Positions 33,013 to 42,893 are shown, counted from the first letter of the stretch. The stretch is DNA of 64,000 nucleotides from Geoglobus acetivorans (GCF_000789255.1 NZ_CP009552.1:744001-808000), one strand, 5' to 3'. Translations and numbers: made by a program. Notes: generated by a model not told the origin, from the sequence alone.

Positions 33013-34644
33013 ATGCTCGACCTGAATTTTTCGCCATTGCCTTCAGCACTCGACGTTTTTAAAGGTCTGTTTCTGAATATTGCTGTAACTGCAATACTGG
33101 TGGCTGCAGCTTGGTTCAAAGATGAACTGTTCAGAACCCTGAACATCCTCCACACATACGGCAGATACATCACGGACAGAAAGCCGATGGTTCTCGTCTG
33201 GGTTGATGACGGTTTTCTGCTTGCTAAATTATCCTCAAACCTGGAGAGGGAGCTGGGTGACAGGTTCAGGGTCCTCCCCCTGGAATCTCCGGAAGATGTG
33301 TTCAGATACCCTCGAAACAGCAGAATAATTCCTGCAGTGCTGTTCACTGTGACGGATGTTACGAAGCTGTCTGAGGACGAAAACAAAAGGGTGAAAATTC
33401 AGGAATGGCTGAAGAAATACGTCGAAAACGGTGGGGGATTGATAGGTGGGCATGACATAATATACAGAAGAACCAGAAACGAGATCCTGAAAAAGGTATT
33501 TGGTGGGGAGATGACCGAGTTCCACAGGACCGGAGTGGTCAGGTACGTCAAAAACGGAGATATGGGAAGCCACATCATTTTCAGAGACCTCCCGGATGAG
33601 TTCGAGCTTGAAGATGGTGAAATTGTCTGGGGCAATTGGGATGAGGACGTTGCAGTCCTGTACAGAACCCCACCACCGGAATCCCTGCCCCTCGTAACAT
33701 GCAGGGACTACGGAAGGGGGAAGGCGATCTGGATAAACAGCTGCGACAGGCGCGAAGGGTTGAAGAACTCGATATCAAGCAGCAACCCCTACCTGATAAA
33801 ACTCATACGAAATGCAGTGTTATGGGTCTCGCAGAAATCACAGGCCAGAGGAGATGTGCCGGTAGTGCTTGCCCACAGAGGGTATTCGGCAAAATACCCG
33901 GAAAACACGATCATCTCATTTGTGGAGGCAGTATATGCCGAAGCGGATGGGGTTGAGCTGGATGTGTGGCTTTCCCGGGATGGCGTAGCTTTCGTGTTCC
34001 ACGACAGCACGCTTGAGAAAGTGAACGGAGACTCCAGAAAGGTCAAGGAGCTGACGTTCGACGAACTGAAGAGCGTGAGCCTCGAGATGGGGCAGAGAAT
34101 CCCGTCCCTTGAGGATGTTCTGAACGCCATTCCCAAATACGTAATCGTTGACATTGAGATAAAGGACAGAGATGCGGTCGAGGAGGTCATGAGAATCATA
34201 GACCAGCACGATCATGACAGGGTCCTGATCACATCCTTCGATCCCCAAACCCTCAGAGACTGCAGGAAGATGAACGGTGGAATAAAGCTCGGATTGCTCA
34301 GAGACCTTGAAGAGACTGCAAAACTCATCAGGATGGATTATCAACTGTCTGACTTCCTCTCTCTGGCCGATGAACTGGGGCTCTGGTGTATTGCCATACC
34401 GGTTGAAAGTGCCGCGGAGGCCGGTGGTGACAGATTCGGAGAATTCCTCGACAGGGTGAAGGCCTCGGGGCTGAAGGTGTTTTTCTGGGCTTACCGGGAC
34501 GAAACATTTTATCAGGAAGCCCTGCTGGACAGACTGTCAGGCAGATATGACGGCGTGATTACCGACGATCCGAAAAGGATGAGAAAATTCTTAATGGTTA
34601 ATCGAGATGGAATGCACTGCACACCGTCAGCTCTGAGAGGGTAG
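33013..34644 (+). CDS. Membrane-anchored GATase-like domain fused to glycerophosphodiester phosphodiesterase
   Basis: 543 residues. A single N-terminal membrane helix lies at ~13-35. Residues ~58-270 look like a class I glutamine-amidotransferase/ThuA-type alpha/beta domain (KYVENGGGLIGGHDIIYR, CRDYGRGKAIWINSCDRREG). Residues ~285-535 form a complete GDPD domain: VVLAHRGYSAKYPENTIISF, GVELDVWLSRDGVAFVFHDS, IPSLEDVLNAIPKY and the final DGVITDDP. The GDPD part cleaves glycerophosphodiesters; the role of the first domain is unknown. Confidence 0.85.
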   Translation: MLDLNFSPLPSALDVFKGLFLNIAVTAILVAAAWFKDELFRTLNILHTYGRYITDRKPMVLVWVDDGFLLAKLSSNLERELGDRFRVLPLESPEDVFRYPRNSRIIPAVLFTVTDVTKLSEDENKRVKIQEWLKKYVENGGGLIGGHDIIYRRTRNEILKKVFGGEMTEFHRTGVVRYVKNGDMGSHIIFRDLPDEFELEDGEIVWGNWDEDVAVLYRTPPPESLPLVTCRDYGRGKAIWINSCDRREGLKNSISSSNPYLIKLIRNAVLWVSQKSQARGDVPVVLAHRGYSAKYPENTIISFVEAVYAEADGVELDVWLSRDGVAFVFHDSTLEKVNGDSRKVKELTFDELKSVSLEMGQRIPSLEDVLNAIPKYVIVDIEIKDRDAVEEVMRIIDQHDHDRVLITSFDPQTLRDCRKMNGGIKLGLLRDLEETAKLIRMDYQLSDFLSLADELGLWCIAIPVESAAEAGGDRFGEFLDRVKASGLKVFFWAYRDETFYQEALLDRLSGRYDGVITDDPKRMRKFLMVNRDGMHCTPSALRG

Positions 34645-34691
34645 CGGAAAACTACAAAGATTTTTTATAAACTCCATCTTTCCTGCATACA

Positions 34692-35348
34692 ATGAAGGTT
34701 GCGCTCATTGGTGGAACAGGTAACATAGGTGAGGGTCTCGCTTTCAGGCTAAAGCTGGCAGGGTATGATATTATAATAGGCTCAAGAAGTGAAGAGAAGG
34801 CAAGGTCAAAGGCCGAACACTTTAACAGTCTCGTTGAAAGTCTTGGTGGAAAGGGGAACATAGAGGGCAGGCTGAACGATGAAGCCGCAGAACTGGCGGA
34901 CGTGGCGGTCATAACGATTCCCTGGCAGCATGCCTTTGAGACGGCGGAAAGACTCAAAAGCAAGCTGAAAGGGAAGATAGTAATCTCGCCCATTGTGCCA
35001 ATGGTCGTGGAAAACGGCATTTTCAAATACGCACCACCAGAGGAGGGCTCTGCAGGACTGAAGCTTCAGAGAATTCTTGCCGAGAGCAGCGTTGTCGTTG
35101 CGTTCAACAACATTCCCGCAAAGAGGTTCGCCAATCCTGCAGAGAAATTCGAGTGGGATGTTGCGGTATGTTCAGACGATGATGATGCGAAAAGAGTTGT
35201 AATGGAAATCGTCTCGAGCATAAAGGGTCTTAGGGCTTTTGACGCTGGCAGTCTCGACAGTTCACGGGTTATTGAGGCACTGACCCCCATGCTTATAACT
35301 CTGGCAAAGAAAAATAAAACAGTGGAACTGGGAGTGAGATTTGTCTGA
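34692..35348 (+). CDS. fno: F420H2:NADP+ oxidoreductase
   Basis: 218 residues. The NADP-binding start is VALIGGTGNIGEGLAFRL followed by IIIGSRSEEKA, whose Ser-Arg pair binds the 2'-phosphate. VVAFNNIPAKRFANP lines the F420 site. It transfers hydride between reduced F420 and NADP+. The A. fulgidus enzyme is the structural type of this family and has about the same length (close to 212 residues). Confidence 0.95.
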   Translation: MKVALIGGTGNIGEGLAFRLKLAGYDIIIGSRSEEKARSKAEHFNSLVESLGGKGNIEGRLNDEAAELADVAVITIPWQHAFETAERLKSKLKGKIVISPIVPMVVENGIFKYAPPEEGSAGLKLQRILAESSVVVAFNNIPAKRFANPAEKFEWDVAVCSDDDDAKRVVMEIVSSIKGLRAFDAGSLDSSRVIEALTPMLITLAKKNKTVELGVRFV

Positions 35349-36689
35349 TCAGTGAAGCAGTTTCTCCTCCCATTCTTTCAGGTAAGCAGAGCTTTTAGAC
35401 ACGTCAGCAAACAGCTTTTCTGCCCGATCTACGTCCTGAACTTCAATTTTTCCGGAGTTTCTGACCTTCGCTATTTCGTTTGACGGGGCGAGAAGCTGTA
35501 TGGCATACCTGAGACTGTACTTCTCACCGATCTCGGTCAGCCTTTCGAGCGCTTCGTCGTCCACAAGCAGACCCATCTCTGCCGCTCTTGTTTCCACAAT
35601 CAGCCTTATCTCATCCCTGCTGTACGGCTCGGTTGTTATGATCAGGAGCCTGTCAAGCAGGTCGAGAGGAATTCCGTGGGGAGATACCTCATCCGTCCCC
35701 CTTATCCTCGCAAAACCTCTGTTGGACGCGAGAATTATTATGGGTGCCATTTCGCTCTCCATTGCCCTGTTCATGAAGGCAAACAGCTCGATATCCATGA
35801 GATGTGTCTCATCGATGAAAAGCACACCGGGAATCAGTTCCGCAGTTCCCTGCTCGATCCACTCCTTGACCTGCTGGTCAACAGCCTCCCTGATTTCGTT
35901 GTCTATCTCCCTCGATTCTGAGCTGAACAGACTGAATATGCTTCCCCTTCTTGCTCTCGCCTCATCCAGGTCATGGAGAGTTACCACAAACGTGTATTCC
36001 TTGTCCTTCTCTATGTACCCATCAGGCCTTTCCACGAAATCGTATTCATCAATGTCGTATTTCTTCGACTCCTTACTTCTCCCAACCCTCGAGATCCTTC
36101 CGGTTTCCCTGTCGATTATTATGACATCACCTTCAGAGATTCCGGAGTACATGAACTGCATTGCAAGCCTGCTGCCCACACTGAACGTCTTCTTTTCCTT
36201 CTTTGTTGCCAAGGTTATCGTTGCAGACTCCGGAACCTTCTGGGTCGGATTGTAGGGGTTGGGGACCATGTTGTAGTTTATCTCCACAACTTCACCTTCA
36301 AGCACTCTCCTCGTCTCCCTGATCCTCACCCCGATTGCCTTACGCATTGTCTGGAGGAGCGCCTCGGTCTTCTTCATTTCACTGCTGTAAAATTCGCTTG
36401 CAGAAATCTGGACAAACGGGATATCCTTCCCCAGCTCCTTGCTTATCGCAACAGCTATTGCTGTTTTACCCGTACCCGGCGGACCGGCTATGAGTATTCC
36501 CCTGCCAGCCATTTTTCCTTCCCTGATCAGCCTCACGATTATGCCTGCAGCCTCCCTTGCTTTCTTCTGCCCAACAAGTCCACCTCCAATATCCCTTGCC
36601 ACAAGATTCTCGTCAAGTCCGAGGCCTGTGATATGTGAATGGGCGCTGTATCGCTCAAATTTCTTGGCAATCTCCCTGATCTCCTCCAT
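35349..36689 (-). CDS. TIP49/RuvB-like AAA+ ATPase
   Basis: 446 residues from ATG 36689; the open frame further upstream lies in the promoter and IS end. Walker A is [20 protein letters not shown], Walker B is VLFIDETHLMDIELFAFMN, sensor 1 is ILASNRGFARIRGT. An OB-type insertion (~115-250) separates Walker A and B, as in RuvBL1/2. The eukaryotic relatives act in chromatin remodelling and snoRNP assembly. The TATA box (36721-36732) lies between the gene and the IS element, so the promoter is intact. Confidence 0.93.
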   Translation of the reverse strand: MEEIREIAKKFERYSAHSHITGLGLDENLVARDIGGGLVGQKKAREAAGIIVRLIREGKMAGRGILIAGPPGTGKTAIAVAISKELGKDIPFVQISASEFYSSEMKKTEALLQTMRKAIGVRIRETRRVLEGEVVEINYNMVPNPYNPTQKVPESATITLATKKEKKTFSVGSRLAMQFMYSGISEGDVIIIDRETGRISRVGRSKESKKYDIDEYDFVERPDGYIEKDKEYTFVVTLHDLDEARARRGSIFSLFSSESREIDNEIREAVDQQVKEWIEQGTAELIPGVLFIDETHLMDIELFAFMNRAMESEMAPIIILASNRGFARIRGTDEVSPHGIPLDLLDRLLIITTEPYSRDEIRLIVETRAAEMGLLVDDEALERLTEIGEKYSLRYAIQLLAPSNEIAKVRNSGKIEVQDVDRAEKLFADVSKSSAYLKEWEEKLLH

Positions 36690-36754
36690 GAGAATCACCC
36701 GGCTTTCAATGGATATGAGTTTCAATATAAATTTTTCTGTACATCCGGTGCGGT

Positions 36755-37716
36755 GTAGTTTCCTAAAATCATTTCCCACCATCAAACCACCTCCACGAAT
36801 AACTCAATATTCTCTCAGGAGTCAACTTTCTCAAAAATGCTTTATAGGGAGTCTCCAGTTCATCTAAGTTGAGACTCATGTGGGGTCTTTTGTGATTGTA
36901 CCACTCCATGAATTCATCTACTGTATCGAAATACTTGATTTTAGCTTCCAGCGTTCCATAGAACCTCTCTATCTTTCCATTCGTTTGTGGGTGATTCACC
37001 CTACCCACAATATGCTTAATTTCATTCTCTGCAAGGAATTTCTCAAATTTAGATACTCCTTTAGCCTTCTTCTCCCCTGCAGATGCGTAGAACTGAGTAC
37101 CTCTATCCGTCAGGATTGATTCCGGCCTGCCATAATCATCCATGGCTTCTTTTAGCACTTTTATGGCATTCTCAGATGTTGCTTTATCAAATACTCCGTA
37201 ACCAGTAATCAGACGGGAAGCATCGTCCAGATAAGCAATTATCCACTTCCCGTTATAGAAAAACCAGTCTGCATGCCATAATTCCATAGAGTGCTTTCTC
37301 TCATACCTTATCCACTTTTTACGCTTTTTCTTGTTCTTCTCCTCCTTAGCATAGCCGTTCATTCTCAACACTTCGTGTATTTTGTTCTTGCTTATTCTGT
37401 AACCTCTTTCCTTTAAGATTGTTTGGAGAACTACTGCATTACACCTGTACTCTTCATAGGCTTCTTTTATGGCTTCTATTTCTTCTTCTGATAGTTCTTT
37501 TTTAGGTCTACCTGGTTTCTTTGGCTTTGGTATTTCTCCAGTATCTTTGTATTGCTTGTAGATCTGATTTACTCTTCTTGGTGTTATGTTTTCGATCTCT
37601 GCTATCTCCTTTGTCGGTGTACCCTTCTCTTTCTCTCTGATAATCCATTTTATCGCTTTCTCGTCAAGTTTCACATGGGGGTTTGTTGAAGTGGGAAATA
37701 ATTTCGGGAAAAGACA
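36755..37716 (-). mobile_element. IS481-type insertion sequence
   Basis: 962 bp with imperfect ~26-bp terminal inverted repeats: TGTAGTTTCCTAAAATCATT… at the left (from 36755) and, read inward, TGTCTTTTCCCGAAATTATT… at the right (to 37716). Both end in the shared ATTTCCCAC. TGT…ACA ends are typical of IS481/IS3-related elements. One transposase gene is inside. I cannot see a clear target duplication (flanks TGCGG and AAATG). It sits between the divergent TIP49 and hsr1 genes, upstream of both TATA boxes. Confidence 0.85.
36769..37674 (-). CDS. IS481-family DDE transposase
   Basis: 301 residues. Two N-terminal helix-turn-helix parts (TPTKEIAEIENITPRRVNQI; YRISKNKIHEVLRMNGYAKE) are followed by an rve integrase core. 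The catalytic triad is W-HADWFF (first Asp), ILTDRGTQF (second Asp) and HPQTNGKIERFYGTL (Glu). The frame is intact, so the element may be active. Its stop lies inside the left terminal repeat, which is usual for compact IS elements. Confidence 0.92.
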   Translation of the reverse strand: MKLDEKAIKWIIREKEKGTPTKEIAEIENITPRRVNQIYKQYKDTGEIPKPKKPGRPKKELSEEEIEAIKEAYEEYRCNAVVLQTILKERGYRISKNKIHEVLRMNGYAKEEKNKKKRKKWIRYERKHSMELWHADWFFYNGKWIIAYLDDASRLITGYGVFDKATSENAIKVLKEAMDDYGRPESILTDRGTQFYASAGEKKAKGVSKFEKFLAENEIKHIVGRVNHPQTNGKIERFYGTLEAKIKYFDTVDEFMEWYNHKRPHMSLNLDELETPYKAFLRKLTPERILSYSWRWFDGGK

Positions 37717-37762
37717 AAATGAGCCGATACAGAAAACTTTATATATTAGATACTCAAAAATA

Positions 37763-37777
37763 CTAACCAGATGTTAG
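37763..37777 (+). promoter_or_regulatory. HSR1 operator across the hsr1 start codon
   Basis: CTAAC-CAGAT-GTTAG, a perfect palindrome with five-base spacer. It contains the ATG (37771) of hsr1 and lies ~29 bp downstream of the TATA box (TTTATATA, 37738-37745), so over the expected leaderless start. This is the A. fulgidus HSR1 motif. Confidence 0.9.
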
Positions 37778-38460
37778 TAAGAAACAGTAACGATAAAGAC
37801 CTCGGAGCGCTGTTGGAACTGCTGGCGAATGAGGGTAGAAGGAGAATACTCGAACTGCTCACAAAGAAGCCGTGCTACATAAGTGAAATTTCCTACTCCC
37901 TCAGAATGGCTCCAAAGGTCGTTCTGGAACATCTCGAAAAGCTCGAAAGAGCCGGGATAGTTCGAAGTTACGAAGACGGCAGGAGGAGGTACTACTACAT
38001 AGACAGGACGATCAGCATAAGCATAACACTGTCGCCGCACAGGTTCAAAATTGAAAGTGTGGAGCGAAGTGGCGACATGTCTGAGGTGTTCAGGGATCTC
38101 AGAGAAATGTTCGAACAATCAATCAACCAGAATAGCCGGGATTTATTCGAAAAACTTTCGAAAATGGAAAAAGCGTTCAGAGACATTCAGAGAGACATAT
38201 CCGACAGAATAGACGAGCTGATAGACAGAATGATACTCAAAATAGATGAAACCCTGACAGAAGACCTCGAAAAGATTGTCCTGTATGGCCTGATCAAGGG
38301 CCTCGATACTCCTGAAAAAATATCCAGAATATTTGGTATTCCACATGAAGAGGTGATTGCAGTCTTGAACAGTCTTGAAAAAAGAGGATTGGTCGCGAGA
38401 ATGGAAGATGATGGTGTTATCAGGTTCATACCCACATTTGGAGGTGTTGTAAATGAGTGA
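37771..38460 (+). CDS. hsr1: Heat-shock regulator HSR1 (ArsR-like winged helix)
   Basis: 229 residues. An ArsR-type wHTH fills ~8-70: [40 protein letters not shown] and the wing [11 protein letters not shown] long coiled-coil (~105-165) follows, and a second winged-helix-like domain ([20 protein letters not shown]) is at the C-terminus. It matches the A. fulgidus regulator, which represses its own operon with cdc48 and hsp20. The ATG is embedded in the operator, and the last 8 bp overlap cdc48. Confidence 0.92.
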   Translation: MLVRNSNDKDLGALLELLANEGRRRILELLTKKPCYISEISYSLRMAPKVVLEHLEKLERAGIVRSYEDGRRRYYYIDRTISISITLSPHRFKIESVERSGDMSEVFRDLREMFEQSINQNSRDLFEKLSKMEKAFRDIQRDISDRIDELIDRMILKIDETLTEDLEKIVLYGLIKGLDTPEKISRIFGIPHEEVIAVLNSLEKRGLVARMEDDGVIRFIPTFGGVVNE

Positions 38461-40828
38461 GGAGGTGTATCTCAGGGTTGCTGAGGCATACCACCGGGAT
38501 GTTGGCAGAGGGATAGCGAGAATCGATCCCGAAGTGATGTCAGACCTGAAGCTTCAGAGCGGTGACATAATCGAAATTGTTGGAAAAAGCAGGGTTCCAG
38601 CAATAGTCTGGCCCGGATACCCTGAAGATAGGGGCAAGAAGATCATAAGAATTGATGGAAACATCAGAAGCAATGCTGGCGTTGGGATAGATGACAAGGT
38701 GAAAATAAGAAGGGTGGATGCAAAGCCTGCTGAGAAAATCACACTCGCCCCAACCGAGCCGGTAAGACTGATGGGTGGCGAGGCATATTTAAAAAGGCTG
38801 CTGGAAGGGAGACCCGTTATAAAGGGGCAGAGGATAAGAGTAGAAGTCTTCGGACACGTTCTGACCTTCGTGATAACAGTAACGAAACCATCCGGCGTAG
38901 TGATAGTTGGCAGAGGAACACAGGTCGAGCTAAGGGAGAAGCCGGCTGAAGAGGAGAAAAGGCAGGTACCCAACATCACCTATGAGGACATTGGTGGCCT
39001 GAAGAGGGAGCTGAGACTGGTAAGAGAAATGATCGAACTGCCACTTAAACACCCGGAGCTTTTCCAGAGACTCGGCATAGAGCCGCCAAAAGGAGTCCTG
39101 CTCTACGGACCGCCAGGCACAGGAAAAACGCTCATGGCAAAAGCTGTTGCCAATGAGGTTGATGCACACTTCATATCACTCAGCGGACCGGAAATAATGA
39201 GCAAGTATTACGGCGAAAGCGAGCAGAGGTTGAGGGAAATATTCGAGGAGGCGAAGGAGAACGCCCCGAGCATAATATTCATCGACGAAATCGACAGCAT
39301 TGCACCTAAGAGGGAAGAGGTCACGGGTGAGGTAGAGAGAAGAGTGGTTGCCCAGCTCCTTACGCTGATGGACGGGCTCGAGACGAGGGGACAGGTTATT
39401 GTCATCGGTGCAACAAACAGGCCGGATGCAGTAGATCCTGCTCTGAGAAGGCCCGGAAGGTTTGACAGGGAAATTGAAATCGGCGTACCGGACAAGGAGG
39501 GAAGAAAGGAAATCCTCCAGATACACACGAGAGGCATGCCCATAGAACCCAGATACACAAGGAGGGACGTGATTGGCGCCTTTAACGAACTGAAGACTCT
39601 TGGAAGATTCGATTCGGCGAGAATAGACAGCATGATCGAGAGAGTTGAAAAAACTCCTGAGAATGAGGAGGACATACTCAAGGTCCTCAGAGAGGATGAG
39701 GAGCTGCTGAACGAGGTGAAGAGCAAACTTACAGACGTGATGTTCGACTATCTCGCAGAGAAGACGAACGGTTTCGTCGGTGCTGACCTTGCGGCACTCG
39801 CAAAGGAAGCTGCAATGCACGCCCTGAGAAAGAGGATTGAGACCGGAGAGATTGACGTTGAGGCAGAGGAGATTCCAGCAGAGGTCCTCGAAAGCCTGAG
39901 GGTTACACTTGAGGACTTTGAAGAGGCACTCAAGAACATTGAGCCTTCGGCGATGAGAGAGGTTCTGGTGGAGGTTCCGAACATTAAATGGGACGACATT
40001 GGTGGGCTTGAGAAGGCAAAGCAGGAGCTTAAAGAGGCTGTCGAATGGCCAATGAAGTATCCGGAGCTGTTCATAACTGCAGGAATCAAACCGCCAAGGG
40101 GCATACTGCTTTACGGACCGCCAGGCACAGGAAAAACTCTCCTCGCAAAGGCTGTTGCAAACGAGAGCAACGCCAACTTCATAAGCGTGAAGGGTCCAGA
40201 GCTGCTCAGCAAGTGGGTGGGAGAGAGCGAGAAACACGTCAGGGAGATGTTCAGAAAGGCAAGACAGGTCGCCCCGTGTGTTATATTCTTCGATGAAATT
40301 GACAGCCTTGCACCGAGACGTGGAGGCACAGGGGATTCACATGTGACAGAGAGAGTTGTCAGCCAGCTTTTAACCGAGCTGGACGGTCTCGAGGAGCTGA
40401 AAGATGTTGTCGTAATAGCCGCAACAAACAGACCGGACATGATAGACCCGGCACTGCTGAGACCCGGAAGAATAGAGAGACACATATACATACCACCGCC
40501 GGACATAGAGGCGAGGAAAGAGATTTTCAGGGTTCACACAAGAGACATGCCTCTCTCAGACGATGTTTCGTTTGACAGACTTGCAGAGATGACCGATGGC
40601 TACAGCGGTGCTGACATAGAGGCTGTGTGCAGAGAGGCAGGCCTTACGGCGATAAGAGAGGTTGTGCAGAAGTACAGCGAGGAAGAAATCAAAGAAGCGG
40701 TCAAACAGCTTAAGGTTACGATGGATCACTTCAGGAAGGCCATAGAAAAGGTCAGGCCAAGCCTGACGGAAGATGACCTCGAAAGGTATGAAAAAATAGT
40801 TAAGGATTTCCACAAAATGTATTCCTAA
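38453..40828 (+). CDS. cdc48: Cdc48/VCP-type AAA ATPase (VAT) with enlarged D1 lid
   Basis: 791 residues. The N-domain is ~1-185. D1 has Walker [21 protein letters not shown] and Walker [14 protein letters not shown]2 repeats the set ([36 protein letters not shown]). Archaeal Cdc48 is usually ~730-750 residues. The extra ~55-60 lie after HTRGMPI of D1 (~365-425: [20 protein letters not shown], then an acidic [20 protein letters not shown] stretch) before the normal [15 protein letters not shown]. It unfolds proteins for the proteasome and is heat-induced through hsr1. Confidence 0.96.
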   Translation: MSEEVYLRVAEAYHRDVGRGIARIDPEVMSDLKLQSGDIIEIVGKSRVPAIVWPGYPEDRGKKIIRIDGNIRSNAGVGIDDKVKIRRVDAKPAEKITLAPTEPVRLMGGEAYLKRLLEGRPVIKGQRIRVEVFGHVLTFVITVTKPSGVVIVGRGTQVELREKPAEEEKRQVPNITYEDIGGLKRELRLVREMIELPLKHPELFQRLGIEPPKGVLLYGPPGTGKTLMAKAVANEVDAHFISLSGPEIMSKYYGESEQRLREIFEEAKENAPSIIFIDEIDSIAPKREEVTGEVERRVVAQLLTLMDGLETRGQVIVIGATNRPDAVDPALRRPGRFDREIEIGVPDKEGRKEILQIHTRGMPIEPRYTRRDVIGAFNELKTLGRFDSARIDSMIERVEKTPENEEDILKVLREDEELLNEVKSKLTDVMFDYLAEKTNGFVGADLAALAKEAAMHALRKRIETGEIDVEAEEIPAEVLESLRVTLEDFEEALKNIEPSAMREVLVEVPNIKWDDIGGLEKAKQELKEAVEWPMKYPELFITAGIKPPRGILLYGPPGTGKTLLAKAVANESNANFISVKGPELLSKWVGESEKHVREMFRKARQVAPCVIFFDEIDSLAPRRGGTGDSHVTERVVSQLLTELDGLEELKDVVVIAATNRPDMIDPALLRPGRIERHIYIPPPDIEARKEIFRVHTRDMPLSDDVSFDRLAEMTDGYSGADIEAVCREAGLTAIREVVQKYSEEEIKEAVKQLKVTMDHFRKAIEKVRPSLTEDDLERYEKIVKDFHKMYS

Positions 40829-40856
40829 ATTTTTTGTTTGAAAGGAGGTGAGTGAC

Positions 40857-41390
40857 ATGCCCTGGAGAAGGAGGAAAAAGGACTGGGATGAGGATGACTG
40901 GTTCAATGACTTTTTCAGATTCCCGTTTGAAGAATTTGACGAGATATTCAGGAAAATGATGAAGGAGTTCGACGAGATATTCAGAGCGGCTGAGCTTTCA
41001 GAAGGAAAGCCAATAGTGAGGGGTTTCAGCATCAGAATAGGACCGGATGGCAAACCGGAAATCAGGGAATTTGGAACAAAGCCGACGATCAAGGAGGAAG
41101 ACCTGGATCAGAGGAAACCACTCGTGGATGTTATTGAGACCGACGAGGAAATACAGGTTATCGCAGAGATGCCAGGAGTCAGCAAGGAAGACATCGAGCT
41201 GAACGCAAGCGAGTCTAAGCTCGAGATCAAGGCAGAGGGAGAAAACAGGAAATACTACGAGATCGTTGACCTGCCAGACGAGGTTGATCCGGACTCTTCA
41301 AGGGCAAGATACAACAACGGAGTCCTTGAGGTCATACTGAAGAAGAAACATCCAAAAAGAGAGAACAAGCGAAAGATTGACATCGAATAG
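40857..41390 (+). CDS. hsp20: Small heat-shock protein Hsp20, third gene of the heat-shock operon
   Basis: 177 residues from ATG 40857, behind AAAGGAGGTGAG. The N-terminal arm is unusually charged and aromatic (WRRRKKDWDEDDWFNDFFRF, then repeated EFDEIF). The alpha-crystallin domain is ~95-177 (VDVIETDEEIQVIAEMPGVS; RYNNGVLEVILKKK). It follows cdc48 by 28 bp, the same order as in A. fulgidus. Confidence 0.94.
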   Translation: MPWRRRKKDWDEDDWFNDFFRFPFEEFDEIFRKMMKEFDEIFRAAELSEGKPIVRGFSIRIGPDGKPEIREFGTKPTIKEEDLDQRKPLVDVIETDEEIQVIAEMPGVSKEDIELNASESKLEIKAEGENRKYYEIVDLPDEVDPDSSRARYNNGVLEVILKKKHPKRENKRKIDIE

Positions 41391-41434
41391 TCTGCCTGCA
41401 ATTTTTTAAAGCTTCTCTCTATTTTTTATGCTCC

Positions 41435-41989
41435 CTACAGCCCGCCAACTACAGGCGTGATGTATGTCTCGATCAGAGCTGCAATGAGCAGCATTGGAAG
41501 AGGTATTTTAATGAACTTTTTCAGATGGTCCAGAACCACGGTATCAAGTCTGACCTGCTCTCCTTTAAGCAGCCTGTAAAACGCAATTCCCATTTCGAAG
41601 CCGTATGTGCAGCTGACCAAGATTGCGGGAATCTCAAGTATGCCGTGAGGTATCAGCAGCAGCAGGGTTCTGAGAAGACCTATCTCCATACCCACATATC
41701 CGACCACAACTCCAATCACGATTCCATTGAATATGACAAACAGCAGGGGAACAATGCCCAAAAACACTCCCAGCATCATTGCCGAAAAGGCCTTCAGAGT
41801 GTTGTTGAGGAATATGAATGCGAATACCTCATAATGCTTCAGGCTTCCCACAAAACCAAACTCCGAAAACAGATTTTCCACCATGTTCTTCGTGAGCGGT
41901 TCATATTTCAGAGCAAAGAGATACCCAATTGCAATGGATATTAAAAAAACAAATGTCAGCGAAATCAGAATTGTTCTGCCTGTCTTCAT
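41435..41989 (-). CDS. SpoIIM/DUF95 family membrane protein
   Basis: 184 residues with about five membrane helices. Family motifs are FIFLNNTLKAFSAMMLGVFL and LLIPHGILEIPAILVS (polar residues within the membrane). Function is unknown in archaea. It follows the DUF63 gene by 4 bp and is probably cotranscribed with it. Confidence 0.85.
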   Translation of the reverse strand: MKTGRTILISLTFVFLISIAIGYLFALKYEPLTKNMVENLFSEFGFVGSLKHYEVFAFIFLNNTLKAFSAMMLGVFLGIVPLLFVIFNGIVIGVVVGYVGMEIGLLRTLLLLIPHGILEIPAILVSCTYGFEMGIAFYRLLKGEQVRLDTVVLDHLKKFIKIPLPMLLIAALIETYITPVVGGL

Positions 41990-41993
41990 GGCT

Positions 41994-42782
41994 CTACACC
42001 CCGAACATCATCCTCAGTCCATTTCTGATGCCTGGAGCAAAGCCGAGGGTAAAAACCACGAACTTTATGAATCCCAGAAGGTTTTCGTCCTCCTTTGTTC
42101 TCTCAGAGTCGATGAGGTACAGCAGTGGAACGATTACCGCGAGCTTGAGAGGTATCATAACCCAGGGTCCGGCCAGATCGATGAAGAACCTGGGAAGGAC
42201 ATGAAGCTCCCAGTATCCAAGGTACTGAATTCCGAGAAAGCTTGATGCTCCATCGAGAAGCTGCCCGAAAAGCACAAACTTGCTGAACGTATCTGCATGC
42301 AGCCTGTCAGAGAACATGTGGTAAATCAGAACAGCCGTTCCTGCTATGGTGATTGCTGCAGGGAATATCCACCAGTTTTCAACCCTCAAATTGAGAAGAA
42401 GAAACGCCAGAACCGACAGCGAGAGAACCGCTCCGGGAAGAGGGTAGTACCTGTATTTCGTCCTCAGCGCAATCATCAGCGACGAAAACGTGATCAAGAA
42501 AATCAAAATGTAGATGAATGGAGTCATGAGAATATATGAAAACGGTGGTTTGACGAAGCCCGCATCCTCAACAACCCGTGTGGAGGAACCGAGGAGAATA
42601 TAGGGGAATGTGTAAAGAGCAAACCTGACGTCAAACCTCACTCTCGGGCTGAGATATCGGTAGATGAGATAAACGGAGACTATCAGCAGTATGGCGAATG
42701 TCAGGGTGTTCACGGGATTGTACCCCTGCTTGTACACTATCGAGTCGATATAGTATTTTTTTATAAACTCGTAAAGTCCCAT
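41994..42782 (-). CDS. DUF63 family membrane protein
   Basis: 262 residues with about eight membrane helices. The archaeal family's N-terminal marks are present: FIKKYYIDSIVYKQGYNPVN and LLGSSTRVVEDAGFVKPP. The C-terminal part has a polar LLDGASSFLGIQY and PRFFIDLAGPW. No function is established. It starts at ATG 42782 and forms a pair with the SpoIIM-like gene. Confidence 0.85.
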   Translation of the reverse strand: MGLYEFIKKYYIDSIVYKQGYNPVNTLTFAILLIVSVYLIYRYLSPRVRFDVRFALYTFPYILLGSSTRVVEDAGFVKPPFSYILMTPFIYILIFLITFSSLMIALRTKYRYYPLPGAVLSLSVLAFLLLNLRVENWWIFPAAITIAGTAVLIYHMFSDRLHADTFSKFVLFGQLLDGASSFLGIQYLGYWELHVLPRFFIDLAGPWVMIPLKLAVIVPLLYLIDSERTKEDENLLGFIKFVVFTLGFAPGIRNGLRMMFGV

Positions 42783-42893
42783 TGTTCTGCTCCATATCTG
42801 AAAATGTATTTAAAGCTACTGCATCGGCCACCGAAAAGTTAAAATTAGGTAGATATCAAAAATCCAAAAACAAAAAGGAGGTTAGATAAAAAG

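Noticed and set aside
36750-37721. Target-site duplication of the IS481-type element
   Set aside because: The flanking bases on the two sides do not match for any shift I tried by eye.
39176-40237. Leftward 353-residue open frame inside cdc48
   Set aside because: Cys/Leu/His-rich antisense shadow of a clear AAA ATPase, with no ribosome site or promoter.
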